Source: Oscarella lobularis (lineage: Eukaryota > Porifera > Homoscleromorpha > Homosclerophorida > Oscarellidae). From it: a stretch of DNA of 64,000 nucleotides. The DNA lies in contig NC_089180.1 in the NCBI RefSeq assembly GCF_947507565.1, positions 3,348,001-3,412,000 on the forward strand. The letters are read 5' to 3'. A program made the translations under genes and the position numbers. Positions 42,298 to 53,649 of this stretch are shown piece by piece. Numbering within the stretch: the first letter of the stretch is position 1; each line of letters opens with the position of its first letter. The notes under the pieces were generated by a model that was not told the DNA's origin, searched no databases, and saw only the letters and a list, made by a program, of their open reading frames with translations.

Positions 42298-43084
42298 ACA
42301 GGCGACCATGTTAACTGAGAAACACTATGACTGTAGATAGTGGGATTATGGGATTGATCGATTGGCGTTGTCTTGAGCACCGACTTTGCAGGCTACTGCT
42401 TATGAAAAAATGCTGGTTTTTTGACGAGAGCGATTCTTTTCCATCGAAACACTGTTGCCTCTACTGGTACTGCGTATTTTGTGTTATGTCTGTCATTGTG
42501 GTTGTTTTTGCTGTTGAACAGTTTGTCGGAATTTTCATATTTGAACACATTCGTTTTAAATAGGACCAACAGCATGCAGCAAGATCTGGTGCAAAATGAA
42601 AAAGCAGACTGTTGGGTTGAACCACCGAACGACTGCAAAGAAAATACAAAATACGGCGTCGACGGCTGCATGGAGTTTCAGACGACGCAAGATATGTAGC
42701 CAGAAAACTTTGCCGTAAATTCGCGACGATAATTGAGCTAAAGTCAGGGACTGCTGGACTATCTATTTAATGAAGCCGGAGTTAGGGACTGAGATAGATT
42801 TGATTGGGCCGGAGTTAGGGACTGAGTATCTGAGGACCTTTTTTCTGACTCCGGCTCTCATTGCTGAAAGTGAAAGGTTAAACATGCGTATGGATATTCC
42901 CGTGGTGCGGGCCGTTGTGTAACCAGCGCCAATATCACAGATTGACCCCTTAGGTACATGTATTAGGCCACCCTGGTTTCTTTAGTAATCATTGTCGTAA
43001 TACGCGCTCATTCATTCAAAAGATACGTAGAAGTCGAACTTCTGTTTGCACTAGTAACAACCTTCTACCTTTGCTCTTCTTTCG
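42298..43084. other. No gene identified
   Basis: Frames at 42327-42699 are hydrophobic by composition without a domain. A twofold GCCGGAGTTAGGGACTGA repeat lies at about 42773-42827. Confidence 0.4.
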
Positions 43085-43272
43085 TAGAACAAATGTTGCA
43101 AGTTTTGTAGCAACTGTGTGGCGTTGCAAGAGCAGTACTGTAACCCTGTCTATTTATAGTGCGTTTTGAAAGTTAGGCAAAACTTAGGCAAAATGAATTA
43201 ATATTTGACTTCCAAAGTTAATATGCATTAGTTTTATTGCTTGCGAAATTTTTGAGATTGAAACCAACCTAA
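43085..43272 (+). repeat. Second copy of segment B
   Basis: Matches about 41355-41541 almost exactly (one A/G change in GCAAGAGCAG and one T/A change in TAATATGCATT). It lacks the flanking A repeats and continues into unique sequence, so it is the likely donor. Confidence 0.88.
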
Positions 43273-43860
43273 CTAAAGGCAAAAATCAGAAATTTTTTGT
43301 TTTAGAACTATACGTAGAAATTTCTGTTAAAAGCATCAGCAACTTCAGTAAAAGAACTGAAAAGGATGCTTATTTATTCCTCTTTCATCTAATGACAACT
43401 TCGATTTCTAAAGCATTAGTTAGACCAGTTTGGAGAATTAAAATGAAAAGGTGGTAAAATGGCGTTATTGCAAACAGAGTAGCTTCCTAGTCCCAAACTG
43501 GAGGCATGCGGAAGACAACTTTGCAACATTTGTCATGTTAAACTTTAACGACTTTTCAGTTAATTAAAAAAAATTAAGCATAGGAAAATTCAATTTTTAC
43601 TCAAAAATTGTCCCATGTTCGGTGAAGGGTATTATTCTTAGTGTTATCACTAAAGCGCGTATTGTCTCAATGGAATTGCCACAAATTTGCTACAATTGTT
43701 TTTTTTACAAATTTAAGACTTATCTCTTCTTTTAAAAAGAAGCTTTGCTAAAAGCAAAGAGAGACTTTTTTATCACGCATCATACAAACTTGACTCTGTA
43801 TAAGGGTTACTAGGGGTGGCCTGATACTTATGACCGGTACGTACTGTATAGAGAAAAAAA
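43273..43860. other. AT-rich stretch without genes
   Basis: Nothing beyond A/T-rich intergenic sequence was recognised. Confidence 0.5.
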
Positions 43861-43870
43861 GGAAAAGAGG

Positions 43871-43965
43871 GAAAAAAGAGCACGCTTCGGGATTCGAACC
43901 CGCGACCCGTCACGTGCCCCGTGGTTCATGCATACACCCGGCCCACTGCCGCCCAGCACCCGCTA
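43871..43965 (-). repeat. tRNA-like unit (A and B boxes, T-run): tRNA-derived SINE head or tRNA pseudogene
   Basis: On the minus strand a B box GGGTTCGAATCCC (43889-43902) lies about 40 bases after an A-box-like GGCGGCAGTGGGCCGGGTG (43936-43955). A run of six T follows the 3' end, as in a polymerase III terminator. The T stem and loop are perfect. The 5' acceptor strand does not pair convincingly and the anticodon arm is poor, so a working tRNA is unlikely. Confidence 0.5.
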
Positions 43966-44400
43966 ATGTCGCCGCTTTCTCTTTCATAACAGGACCCGAG
44001 ATATTTTCGCTCCTTGAAGAACTTTCTTCTTTAGCCATTAGGCTTTCTGTTTGGCCGTAAGGCAAGAGCCTCTTGAACGTCGGGTTCTTTTCCATTTCGT
44101 TGTCGTTTCTGAGATGGTCTGCAGCCTCTGTCATTTTGTATTCTGACAGTAGATTCAGGATCCTTCTCTCCTTTTCATGATATTGTTGATTTGCTGACGC
44201 TAAATTTCTTGGAAACAGCAACGAAAATGAAACTGGCCCCTATTGCCCCAAAATGCAGCTAGACGTCGAAGCTATATCTTCTTTGTGTCAGTATTTACCG
44301 TAAACGGGAAAGGTATCATAGCTAGTAAGCGAATTCGACGTCTAGAAGCTGTCAAAGATGTATTGGAAGCAGCCAAAGCGCCACTTCTGTTGTGGGAAAT
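43966..44400. other. Unassigned coding-like minus-strand frame
   Basis: A minus-strand frame from 44221 has EYKMTEAADHLRNDNEMEK and SSSRSENISGPVMKEKAA and runs into the tRNA-like unit. Its composition looks coding, but I recognise nothing. Confidence 0.3.
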
Positions 44401-44581
44401 TGTCGTCCGGGACTGCAGCCCGTGACGTAAATGGCCCCTCCCTTGTAGGTTAATAGTACCCGTGCGATTAGTTAGTTCAGTTAGTGTTGTCCGGTGTAGT
44501 GTAGCGTCAAGTGAGTGTGTGCGACCGACTAAGAATAAAACGACTGAGCGCTCATCCAAATCGCCAGCAAGATTCGCGACA
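44401..44581 (+). mobile_element. Putative 5' LTR, 181 bp
   Basis: The segment begins TGTCG and ends CGACA, the short inverted termini of LTRs, and contains AATAAA at about 44533. It is followed by TTGGTGACAGGATCGCGATT, whose TGG two bases in could be the start of a tRNA primer-binding site, and then by a gag-like frame. No 3' LTR was found in the window. Confidence 0.5.
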
Positions 44582-44690
44582 TTGGTGACAGGATCGCGAT
44601 TCGAACCGACGCCTCTCGACTTTGCGTGGGAGGGAAGGAGGACGAAATTCGACGAGCGACGAGCGACGACTGACTGTGACAGGCGTTGGA

Positions 44691-44933
44691 ATGGCGAACA
44701 ATGACGGAGGAGGCGGAGGAGGCGGAGGTCACGCACCTAAAATCGTCGCTCTCCCGTCGCTGTTCGAAGACGGCGACATCGAAGAATGGATTGCGCATGT
44801 CGACGTTTGTGCAAATGCGAACCACTGGGACGATGACACGAAGGTTCGCGCGGCGCCGGCCTATCTGAGGGGACGAGCGGCGCTCGTCTACCGCGATTTT
44901 GACGATGGGCAGAAGCTCTTATCGCAACACTAG
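44691..44933 (+). pseudogene. Retroelement gag N-terminal fragment
   Basis: From MANNDGG and a Gly run the frame reads IVALPSLFEDGDIEEWIAHV then DVCANANHWDDDTKVRAAPA and YLRGRAALVYRDF. LP.F..GD...W......A.A..W.D..K.....-L.G.A is the usual start of Ty3/Gypsy gag proteins. It stops at 44933 and is soon followed by the 40-bp minisatellite. Together with the LTR-like segment 110 bp upstream it is the 5' end of a truncated LTR retrotransposon. Confidence 0.62.
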
Positions 44934-44999
44934 CGCGAATACCGCCGAGCGCAGACGGATCGCGCGCCAGTATCTCTGTGGCGAAACCCTGATGTGGGA

Positions 45000-45551
45000 C
45001 ACTATGACGCGTTATTCGTGCCAAAAGTCTTACCATGCCCGAACCGCTTCTAAAAACCGGTCTACGGGCCCGAACCGCTTATAAAAACCGGTCTATTTGA
45101 CTAACCGTGCCCGAACCGCTTCTAAAAACCGGTCCATTCGACTAACCGTGACCAAACCGCTTCGAAAAACCGGTCTATTCGACTTACTGTGCCCGAACCG
45201 CTTCGAAAAACCGGTCTATTTGACTAACCGTGTCCGAACCGCTTATAAAAACCGGTCTATTTGACTAACCGTGCCCGAACCGCTTCTAAAAACCGGTCCA
45301 TTCGACTAACCGTGACCAAACCGCTTCTAAAAACCGGTCTATTCGACTTACTGTGCCCGAACCGCTTCTAAATCCGGTTTATTCGACTAACCGTGACCAA
45401 ACCGCTTCTAAAAACCGGTCTATTCGACTTACCGTGCCCGAATCGCTTCTAAAAACCGGTCTATTTGACTAACCGTGCCCGAACCGCTTCTAAAAACCGG
45501 TCCATTCGACTAACCGTGCCCGAACCGCTTCTAAAAACCGGTCCATTTGAC
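45000..45551 (+). repeat. 40-bp minisatellite split by the P-type element
   Basis: About 13 units of AACCGTGCCCGAACCGCTTC plus TAAAAACCGGTCTATTTGACT. Variants (CTATTCGACTTA, GACCAAACC) alternate. A further unit lies at 50054-50105, on the other side of the P-type element, so the element inserted into this array. Confidence 0.95.
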
Positions 45552-45641
45552 CAAGGATCTTAGAGGAGATGGATTGGCAACGCACGCACGCTAGTAGGTT
45601 TAGTCCGTGCCTGCGTCACGTGGGTTGTTGTCCCGGAGGCG

Positions 45642-46640
45642 TTGTCAATGTCCATTCGAGAAGCCCTTACCGCCGCCCTCTCCGACCCCATTCTAACGTC
45701 TGCATCAAACCGAAGTCGCGTGGCTGTCGCAGAAGCAAGAGTTCTTGTCCAGAAACTGGATAATAGCGAGTTTTCGACTTTTTTGGAGGACTTTTCAAAG
45801 AGTCATTTTGATGTTTTAAAGAGAGTCTGTTTAACGGCTGAGAGATGTTCTACAACAAAAGCAGTCAGCAAACAAAAGCTGTGGGAAGAATTTCACCGTG
45901 TTCGACTCACAACTCTGGATGATTTGTGGGAGGCTTTTCTTTCGAAGTTGAAGAGCAATCTTCATTCGCTAGTTCGGCAGTACGTGAACGAAAGAATACT
46001 AAAGTCGCTCATTATGTCGATTACTGAGTGCGGAAATGCAGCTCAGCCAGCTCCGCCGTCGGCACCATCAGTGGCTGTGGCGTTGTCAAGTGAAGAAGAG
46101 AACATTATCCGATATGCTGCGGGATACGTTCCGTATTCCTTGCTGAAAAAATACGGAAGATACACGGTTGCGGACAAGTCTTTATTTATCAGCTGCCTGA
46201 AAAGGTTGGCAGCTAACGACGGCTGTGAAGTCGAAGGACAGGATCCTTGTTTTTTGGATTACACAACGACGTGGGTCAGATCTGTGACCAGAGGAGGGCT
46301 TTTCCAAGTCAACGATGTCGCGTACACGTTGTTTCGCGAAATTAAAAATCCACTCGCCAAAGCCTAACAGGCGTTCTTGCATGCGGAGCAGAGGATCAGA
46401 AAGAGAAATTGCTCGATCTAGCCCACTCAAACGTAAATGTTCAGCGCTGCTGGGATGCTGCATCCACGGGTCTTTCTGGTGACAGCAGAAACGAATTGCT
46501 ACGAGAAATTGTTTCGAAATGGATCACAATCAGAGAATTTTCTATAGCCGGCTACTAGATGGAAATTTATAGGCAAAGCAGGTTTGGCAGTGCAAAGGAA
46601 AATCACTAAGAAAAAGTTTGAAGAGCAAGGCAAATTGACA
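45642..46640 (+). pseudogene. Second protein of the P-type element (EENIIRYAAGYVPYSL family)
   Basis: The plus frame 45642-46367 encodes 241 residues, helix-rich at first (VLVQKLDNSEFSTFLEDF, KQKLWEEFHRVRLTTLDDLW), then EEENIIRYAAGYVPYSLLKK and TTWVRSVTRGGLFQVNDVAY. After a one-base shift at about 46365 it continues as GVLACGAEDQKEKLLDLAHS, ELLREIVSKWITIREFSIAG, then a stop and a Lys-rich end (GLAVQRKITKKKFEEQGKLT, to about 46640). I recall similar multicopy proteins in cnidarians (RYVAGYV...W...RGGL...), function unknown. Its position inside the inverted ends, 90 bp from the left end and convergent to the transposase, argues that it belongs to the element rather than to the host. Confidence 0.65.
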
Positions 46641-46691
46641 TAGACGTTTCAATATTACTGATGTGACGGCAGCACTCAAGAATTATTTATG

Positions 46692-49523
46692 TTAATATGT
46701 TAGCTTCTTGCGAGGAACCCTGCGCTTAGGCATTGGGGTGTTGTCTACCGTAGTAGCTTTTCGTTTTCTAGATCTTCTGGAGTTTCCTCTTACCGGGTCT
46801 AAAGCAGCTGATCCTTGGACCATAATATTCGTAGCATTGTTATAGTATTCGTTCACTGAGGGATTTGAATTGCTCCTCCTTGATAACGTTGTTTTCCGAA
46901 ATATGCCTCTAACGGGTCTTGACTAAATTTTTCACTCAGTAAGAATTTCACTCCAGGAAGTTTTAAAAGAAGAGGCCCGACTTCGAGAAAAGACAGAACT
47001 GCAAAGATGAGATGAACTTTTTGCACTAGTTTCTATGTCACGAACCTGTCATTTCTAGGCCTTCCAAAGTCTCTTTAGACAGAATCATTTTTGCTTTTCA
47101 AGCGCCGAAAATCCCTCGCGGTTCTTTACATTCTCGCGCCATTCATAAAGATACCCCAAAAATTCGTCTTTCAGCCACTGCAAAAAAAAGTAAGTATACG
47201 ACAGGAAGGTGGATGGGAGCAAATACTTTGAATCTTTCGTCTGTGGAACTTCTGTAGGGTTCCAAATCAGGTTTCCTGCGCTTATTTCCTTCAGAACAGC
47301 AACGGACGTTAAAGCAATCAAAAATTTGTCGAAGAGTTCGACAAATTTTTCGGTTTCTTTTGTATCATCTTTCTTGAAGAACTTTAAAGCTGCGACGACC
47401 GATGCGCTCAGCACCTGAGGTAGAGAGTAAAAAACAGTAAGGCAAAGTAACGTCCTATCTTACTTGTGTAGCAAGCCTAACACGCATCCTTGAAAACGCT
47501 GTAAGACTAAGGTGCTCCTTCGTGATCTTCGGGAGTAGGGTCAGGCCAGCCGAAGAGCGACTTTTGTCAACCAATTCTGTAAGATGTGTCCAGCTGATGT
47601 GGAGGCCATTTTTCTAAAACGGTACCTTAAGGCCAATACAGACTTCGTGGGTAGAAAATTTTACCCAAAGAGCTCGCGAATGACTGTGGGAAAATGAATT
47701 GGACCAGCAGTTCCTGGTTGTTTTTATCAGATGCGGAACATCAGACATGAAGAAAATCTCTCTGGTGCTGTCGTAAGGATTTCTTTTCTTGTAAACGACG
47801 CCGCGTCCGCTCTCAGTAGCAGATTTTGAGTTCATTTTGAAAAATTTGCGATTAGAGGAAGCGCCGTCGCAAGTGATGACTGTTACATTGAACCCATATG
47901 CCTCAAGGTTATACACTGCCTCCCACACCAACTGAAAGAGCTCTTCAGCGGTACACCCCTCGTGGGAAAGTGGGCATATGGGAATTCTAAGCTCGTGAAA
48001 ATTCCTCTTACCATAAAGGCGAGCATGTGAGTTGCAACTTTAGAGCTGGTTATGTCGTCATTTTGTAAAGATTGCTTCTCTAAATTTTCCAGAGCAGTAG
48101 TGATGTCTCCCAAGTCCGTAAACCCAATGAGTGAAAGCGAGTGTTTGTCGAAAACCAAATTGTCTCTCACCTTCATCTCGTCAAAGGTGAGTAAGACATA
48201 TTTGTCTTTTTTTTCTATTATGTTAGCTTCCTTTTGCAATTGCTTATTTAGAATTTCACTAAACCCTGACGTTCTCTTACACCAGTGGGAATAATCGAAT
48301 AAAGTTCTCTCGCAAGGAAGGGTTATAACGCCCGATTCTCGGACGGAACGGTAGGCACTCGAAGATTTGAACTTGAGGTGCAGGCACATTTTTATTACTG
48401 CAGGGTGCCAGCGCATTTGACGAGGATTCTTGCCTTGCAAAGCTTCCAGCTGGTGATCCCAGAAAATTCTTTTCAACGAATCTTCTGGATTGCTGCGCCT
48501 GATTTCATCCGTCATCTCATTTAGCATTCTTCCAAAATCATCCTGCATGTCATCTTTGAGACTGACACCATCACTTTCCAATCGATCAGCAACCAGTTTT
48601 TTCAATTTTCGCTCGGCAGCTGTTGCACGAGATTTCAGTTGCTTGAACCGGAGACTACGCTCCGGCGTGTTGAGGTAACGTACGTTTGCACGGCTGTCAT
48701 TACTGCTTAAAGGTACACTTCTTTCTGTGGTCATTTTTTCCCTGTATCGACCAAACGCTCTGAAGAGAGTATTGCGGTATTTAGAACAGTGAGAGCAACG
48801 TTCAGAGACTTTGGTGTGATCACGGGTCTTAGTGGTGTGATCAATTAGAATTGAACAGGAAGGTGAACGGACGGTTTGGCTGTCGTTACCATCGCGGAAA
48901 GAGGGCGTTAGATGAGCAACAACAGTTTTTCCGTCAATCGAATAGAACTTTCCCTTTTTAGACTCAGCAAACGCGACAAACTTCTCGTCGTTGTTGCCAA
49001 GGCAAAAGGTGCTGGTGTCTAATCGCTTAAGAATTTCATTTATGACGTCACTGCTCGCTTCCGCTGGGAGTGAATGCAGAATGCCACAGTCAGCCGGTAG
49101 TGGATTGTCATAGCAACAAACCTTCCAGGTACGGTCTGCTCCAATCATGACGCTATGCAATACTGCTGATTGGCCCGTTTCCTCTGACGTGACGACTACT
49201 CGTCGAAGGTGAAAGCCTTTCGCCTTTTCTGTGACAGACCACGCGTTGTCAGGTAGCCTCAATGACGATGTTAGGCTCTCCATCGTCTCGTCTTCTTCTG
49301 CACGTGTTACTGTTGTGGACTCCCGTAGCGACGGTGACTGAGGCTCTGATAGAATCATAGACACGTCCTGCAGAGCGGTGCATCTTCGTGATCAATATGA
49401 AATGCGCAGAAATACTAATACTTTTCTTTTAGACGGTCTGCCAGTGCGATTTTTTGTCTTCAAGCATCGCTTGCGTTCGTGATTTTTCACGCGCCTTGCG
49501 AGACCCAGCCTTCGTTTACCCAT
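46692..49523 (-). pseudogene. P-type (THAP9-like) transposase
   Basis: Exon 1 (49523-49422) encodes a basic start, MGKRRLGLARRVKNHERK; an intron (49421-49368, GT to CTGCAG) leads into DVSMILSEPQS. The core has QMRWHPAVIKMCLHLKFKSS, VRESGVITLPCERTLFDYSH, then KYVLLTFDEMKVRDNLVFDK (catalytic Asp in F-D-E-M), LAFMVRGIFTSLEFPYAHF, NLEAYGFNVTVITCDGASSN (second Asp) and SDVPHLIKTTRNCW. Later blocks are FVELFDKFLIALTS, ETLEGLEMT, and LLSEKFSQDPLEAYFGKQRY before a basic tail ending at 46692. This order is that of P-element and THAP9 transposases, which also have an inserted GTP-binding region. No complete THAP finger is seen at the N-terminus. Single-base shifts at about 47965, 47090 and 46890 break the frame. 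Confidence 0.88.
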
Positions 49524-50110
49524 TACTTTCGTCACTTTAGTTGCACTCTGCGAAGACAAGAGCAGGTGCTCAGGCTGTTATCAAGCGCCAAATGGGTGCT
49601 GAGAGGGCAGGAAAATCGCACAAAATGATCGCGTGTTTGGGGCCAAAAATGGCCCGTATTTAGCCTAAACAAGAAACAAGTCAAGTCTAACCTCAACGGT
49701 TGCACGCCAAGTATTGTAACGCTGCGACTAGATGGCTTTTCCACTCTCTAGATCACGCGATCGAGGTAGGAAAATCGCACAAAACTTTTCTGTGATACTT
49801 ACGCGATCAAAAGCGACCAAATCGGTGCGATAATCGATCTCGCGAACGGAAAACAAATGCTGTATCGGTGCAATGGACATTAGGAACTAAGGGATCACAT
49901 CCGATCACCTTCGACAACCTTCTATTTAGCTTGCAAATGACATTCAGCGCGCTCAACACGTTAAAAAGGAAGGGGTGTGGCACAGGCACGGATGATACGA
50001 GACATGACGTCACAATACAGTGCGTTGCCAATCCATCTCCTCTAAGATCCGTGATTTGACTAACCGTGCCCGAACCGCTTCTAAAAACCCGTCCATTCGA
50101 CTTAGTGACC

Positions 50111-50280
50111 TAGTGACTCTTGGACCGTTATTTAGTCGTAATTACCAATACCTTAATTTTTAGTCTAATTTATACACACATATTGAATGATTCGGGACTA
50201 TTCGTCGTCGCATCCAGGATGTAATTTTCTTATGCGCGCGTTAAGTTTCCACGTGTTCGGAGCTGTTTCTGCCACTGCCA
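50111..50280. other. Spacer ahead of the HECT-like gene
   Basis: Short non-coding interval, probably including the promoter of the next gene; no motif could be fixed. Confidence 0.4.
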
Positions 50281-52632
50281 ATGGATCGCACGAGCCAGAG
50301 CAAGGTCCTCGAAGCTATTTCGCTTTTAAACTCAGTAGCTGGCGATGTACAGTTAGCCGGTAGGTCTCATGCCGGTTTTGTTGGTGTTTTGATGCCGATC
50401 AACTGCGTAAAGGTTCTTCCGGGTCAGGTTCTGCTTCTCGTCGTCTTCCAGTTTCTGGATCAAGCCAAAGCGCAAGGGTCGCGCTCGGAAACGGCGACGA
50501 AAACAGGTCAGTTTAAGTGCAAATGGTCTATTCCGTACTCTAACGGTACCGTATAAGTACGTCACGAACGACGCGCGCCAGAGAAGATCCTACAAATGCT
50601 TCGACGCCCTCTTCCGCAGCGGCCGAACACGCTCGATTGTTCGGCTATTCTTCGACGCGAAGGAGCGGTGTGGCGGGAGGCAGAAAACGGAAACACCCGT
50701 CGTCAACAAAACACGCTGCTCCTCCTCCGACAGAATGGCGTCGGTTATTTGTTTGCCTTTCCAGTTCAAAACAAGAGCATGTTCCAGACGTTCCCCTTCG
50801 TGTGAAGCTAGAGCGTGCGGGCCTCGGCGAAAAGGAAATCACTGTTCCTACTTCTGCGAACGCTCGACAAGTACACGAACTTCTGCTAGCGGCATTCCCA
50901 GCTCTTCGGGATAAAGCGTACGACTTGCTACGTACAACGGGTTATGGCAAGAAAGATCTCAACTCTATCGGCCACGTTACTGCTTCACACGTCCTAAAAC
51001 GGAACTTAGGACATGCGAAGTGTTACATTCGTCCAATTATCGACGAATTAGACCTCACCCCTAGAGAAGAAGAAGAAGAAGACGAAGATACGGTACAAAC
51101 TCAGAAATTGATGCGACTGGCATTAAATTGATACAACTGGCATTATCGAGAAATTTTCTATTAAGATTATTGTGAAATGTCGGTATTGTTCAAAAAGCCA
51201 AACAATGGCTGGAATGAGGGAACACGTTGATAATTGCCCGTACAGAGTGCAAGAGTATGCGAAGCATAACGTATAATACATATCGTCTGACTAAGGAAAT
51301 TTGTGTTTAGAACCGAAGAGGCCGCCGAAGATATCGACGTTGACGACTACTCGCTCGATAAGCTCTTGGAGGACAAACTAAAAAGAGAGGAAAACGACCG
51401 CAATGACGACGACAGCAAATCTGAAATGTCAGTGTTTCCGCTTTTGCCGACCACTACCACTGTGTCACCAATTTACTATTGTATAGACACTTCATTGACA
51501 TGACTGGGGACGATGGCGGTGACGACGACGAAGGATGCTCATCACATCAGCAGGAATCTTTAGATGAGGTCACTGATGCATCAAAGAGCATCGACATTCC
51601 GCTACACTTAACTTCAGTTTAGGGCAATTCGCCTCTCTCAAGACAATGCTTACAAAGCGTCGCTGGAAGCAGATGTCAGAAAGGTTATTAGACGTGACTA
51701 TAGAGCTGGAAACAGCTAATATAGTGCGTATCTGTTAGGACGAAGCTCGCGCACAAGCGGAGAAGGCCGTGAAGGCAATTTAAGTGTTTAAACAGATTTG
51801 TTTGAAACACGACTATGTCTCCTGTAGAATTGCGCTGAAATGAAGCAAAATATTGAAAGTCTTTTATCACCAGAACCATCGGAAGAAAGACTACGGAAAT
51901 GTGACCATCAAAGTGCGTTTTCCCAATTCTGAGATAGTCAATAGAAAATTTGACCGTCGCTCCTTCTTCAGTGTAAGTTGACATGGGTACGGACGTATAT
52001 ATTTGTAGGACGTTTTTGACAGGAAATAGTTCTCTGGGTTAGCACGCATGACAGTATAACTAACCCATGTCGAGTGCGACTGTTAAACAGCGGTTCCCGT
52101 CCACCTTCACAAATGAAAATAGCACTAGTCTTTGGCCGCACAATTAATGACGCCTTTAGCGGGAAGTCTCTCATTACACTAATCGCTGAAAATGCTGATG
52201 AAGAAGAACAGGTGTGGTGCTGATTTCTAACGGTCAGACAGTATGGTGTTGTTGACACATATCATCCACAGGTTATTTTGGACACTTTATCTCCAAAAAG
52301 TAGGGAAACAAATCTTCTCAGAGAGAACTATCAAAATCGTATGTTTAATTTTTACATGGTGTCGTAACGTACCGCTAATTTTTCCTAGAATGGCTAGATT
52401 GGTCGAACTTGCGAATGAACTAAGTTCTCAACTCCTTGAGCGAGATCCAATATCAATACCCGTTCGGCGGGAAAGTGAACATTTCCTGGACGACGCGTTC
52501 CAGTACTGCAGGCGGAAAAAGTTCAATCCTTATCGTCGCATCAAAGTAAAAAGCAAACAGCTCATTTATGTGACTAACTGAGTGGCTTTTACAGATTGAC
52601 TTTGTGGGAGAGTCTGCTAAGATTTGAAAAGA
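50281..52632 (+). pseudogene. HECT-type ubiquitin ligase-like gene, truncated at the HECT start
   Basis: Plus-strand coding blocks: 50281-50556; 50690-51131 with EWRRLFVCLSSSKQEHVPD, GLGEKEITVPTSANARQVHE and KRNLGHAKCYIRPIIDELDL; a Cys/His finger (KCRYCSKSQTMAGMREHVDN-C, about 51177-51240); an acidic block 51303-51440; IRLSQDNAYKASLEADVRK (about 51622-51680); MKIALVFGRTINDAF (about 52111); and RMARLVELANELSSQLLERD through FNPYRRIK, spliced across GTAAAA...TTACAG (52548-52594) to IDFVGESAK. From memory this is the layout of large invertebrate proteins whose C-terminus is a HECT ligase, in which V-x-F-x-GE-x-x-D-x-GG opens the HECT domain. Here a stop follows GESAKI, so the catalytic Cys-bearing lobe is missing. 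Frame changes occur within the first part. Confidence 0.6.
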
Positions 52633-52639
52633 AGTACAG

Positions 52640-53640
52640 GCAAAATCACATTGTACGGTTTCTCTTCTTGTATATAATCTATCTCAGCGGCATCCGAGGA
52701 TGAAATAATGAATTTTACTGTAGTGTAACAGCGCCATCTCTAATGATTTTTAACTTTTAGAGCGGAGTATAAAACAACTCGGTCAATGACGCTACATTTA
52801 TATCTATGATGAGAATGTCCGTAGCGTGCACGATCAATTTCAAACGAGCCAACTAGGTTTCTTTTTCGCCGTCCGGCTGACATTTAATGACGGTTTTGTT
52901 GTCTCTGCTCAACGCCGGGTTGAAGTGCAGGTAGATGAAGTGAGTCAACGGCCCGGATTTTATTTCACATTAAACGAGGAACGATTGCTAATCATTCAAA
53001 CCAATCTTTCGTGAGTGCAACAACTACGAAACGCAATCAGTGGGCGTAGAACGGGTTGCGAGTGACGCGCTTTTCAAATACGCTCGGCGGGTTGCAAAAC
53101 AGATACATTTCGAACCTGTTTTCACGAGAGTCCGCAAACTAGCAGAGCATTAATCTATCCTGATTTAGCCATTGCATCGATTACATAGCGTGAGCGGGAA
53201 CACAAAACTTTGTAAGCACTAATTCATTGTCTTCTTCAATAGAAAGGCGATAAATTGTGATGTGAGGTACTCTGCAACAATTCATCGATAGAAAAAACGA
53301 TGAGTTGTGATTTTGGGTACTCTGCAACCATTGATAGAAAATAGAGAGGGATTGGAAACTTGCCTAGTCACGTGACTATTAGTGGTACTAGGTGTGTCTC
53401 GCAGTAAATGGAACACTTTATCGACGGCCTCCAGACGTTCTATCCTGCTGGCATTGCTTCTGCTTGAAGTGATCAGATGCTGGATGTGAAATTGAAGCAG
53501 GCTCTCAAATACCCGCCTGTTTACACATTGCGACAAGAGAGGATCGCTGAAGGGTAAGCCAAGAGACTGGGCCGTAATTTGCAACACCTCTACATTGTGA
53601 CGTCACACAGCTTCTCAATGAATGACACCAGCTTTTCTCC
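52640..53640. other. No gene identified
   Basis: Frames at 52826-53014 and on the minus strand at 53350-53587 (SLGLPFSDPLLSQCVNRRVF) have no recognised domain; the latter ends at a possible splice donor and could be an exon. A twofold 55-bp tandem duplication around GGGTACTCTGCAACCATTGA lies at 53230-53335. Confidence 0.35.
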
Positions 53641-53649
53641 TCCTCTCTC

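Larger units (their letters stand above)
45552..50053. mobile_element. P-superfamily DNA transposon with 34-bp inverted ends and two convergent genes
   Basis: The left end CAAGGATCTTAGAGGAGATG (to GCAACGCAC at 45585) and the complement of the right end, CACGGATCTTAGAGGAGATG (50053 back to 50020), agree over 34 bp with one or two differences at the third base. The flanks are ATTTGAC at 45545-45551 and 50054-50060, a 7-bp duplication of minisatellite sequence. P elements normally duplicate 8 bp; neighbouring bases allow 7-8. Inside are a P-type transposase on the minus strand and a second gene on the plus strand. The element is 4502 bp long and structurally complete, although both genes carry frame breaks. 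Confidence 0.9.

Noticed and set aside
43871-43965. Functional tRNA gene
   Set aside because: Acceptor and anticodon stems could not be paired convincingly by eye.
44995-45551. CRISPR or centromeric array
   Set aside because: Units of 40 bp are contiguous with only point variation; it is an ordinary minisatellite.
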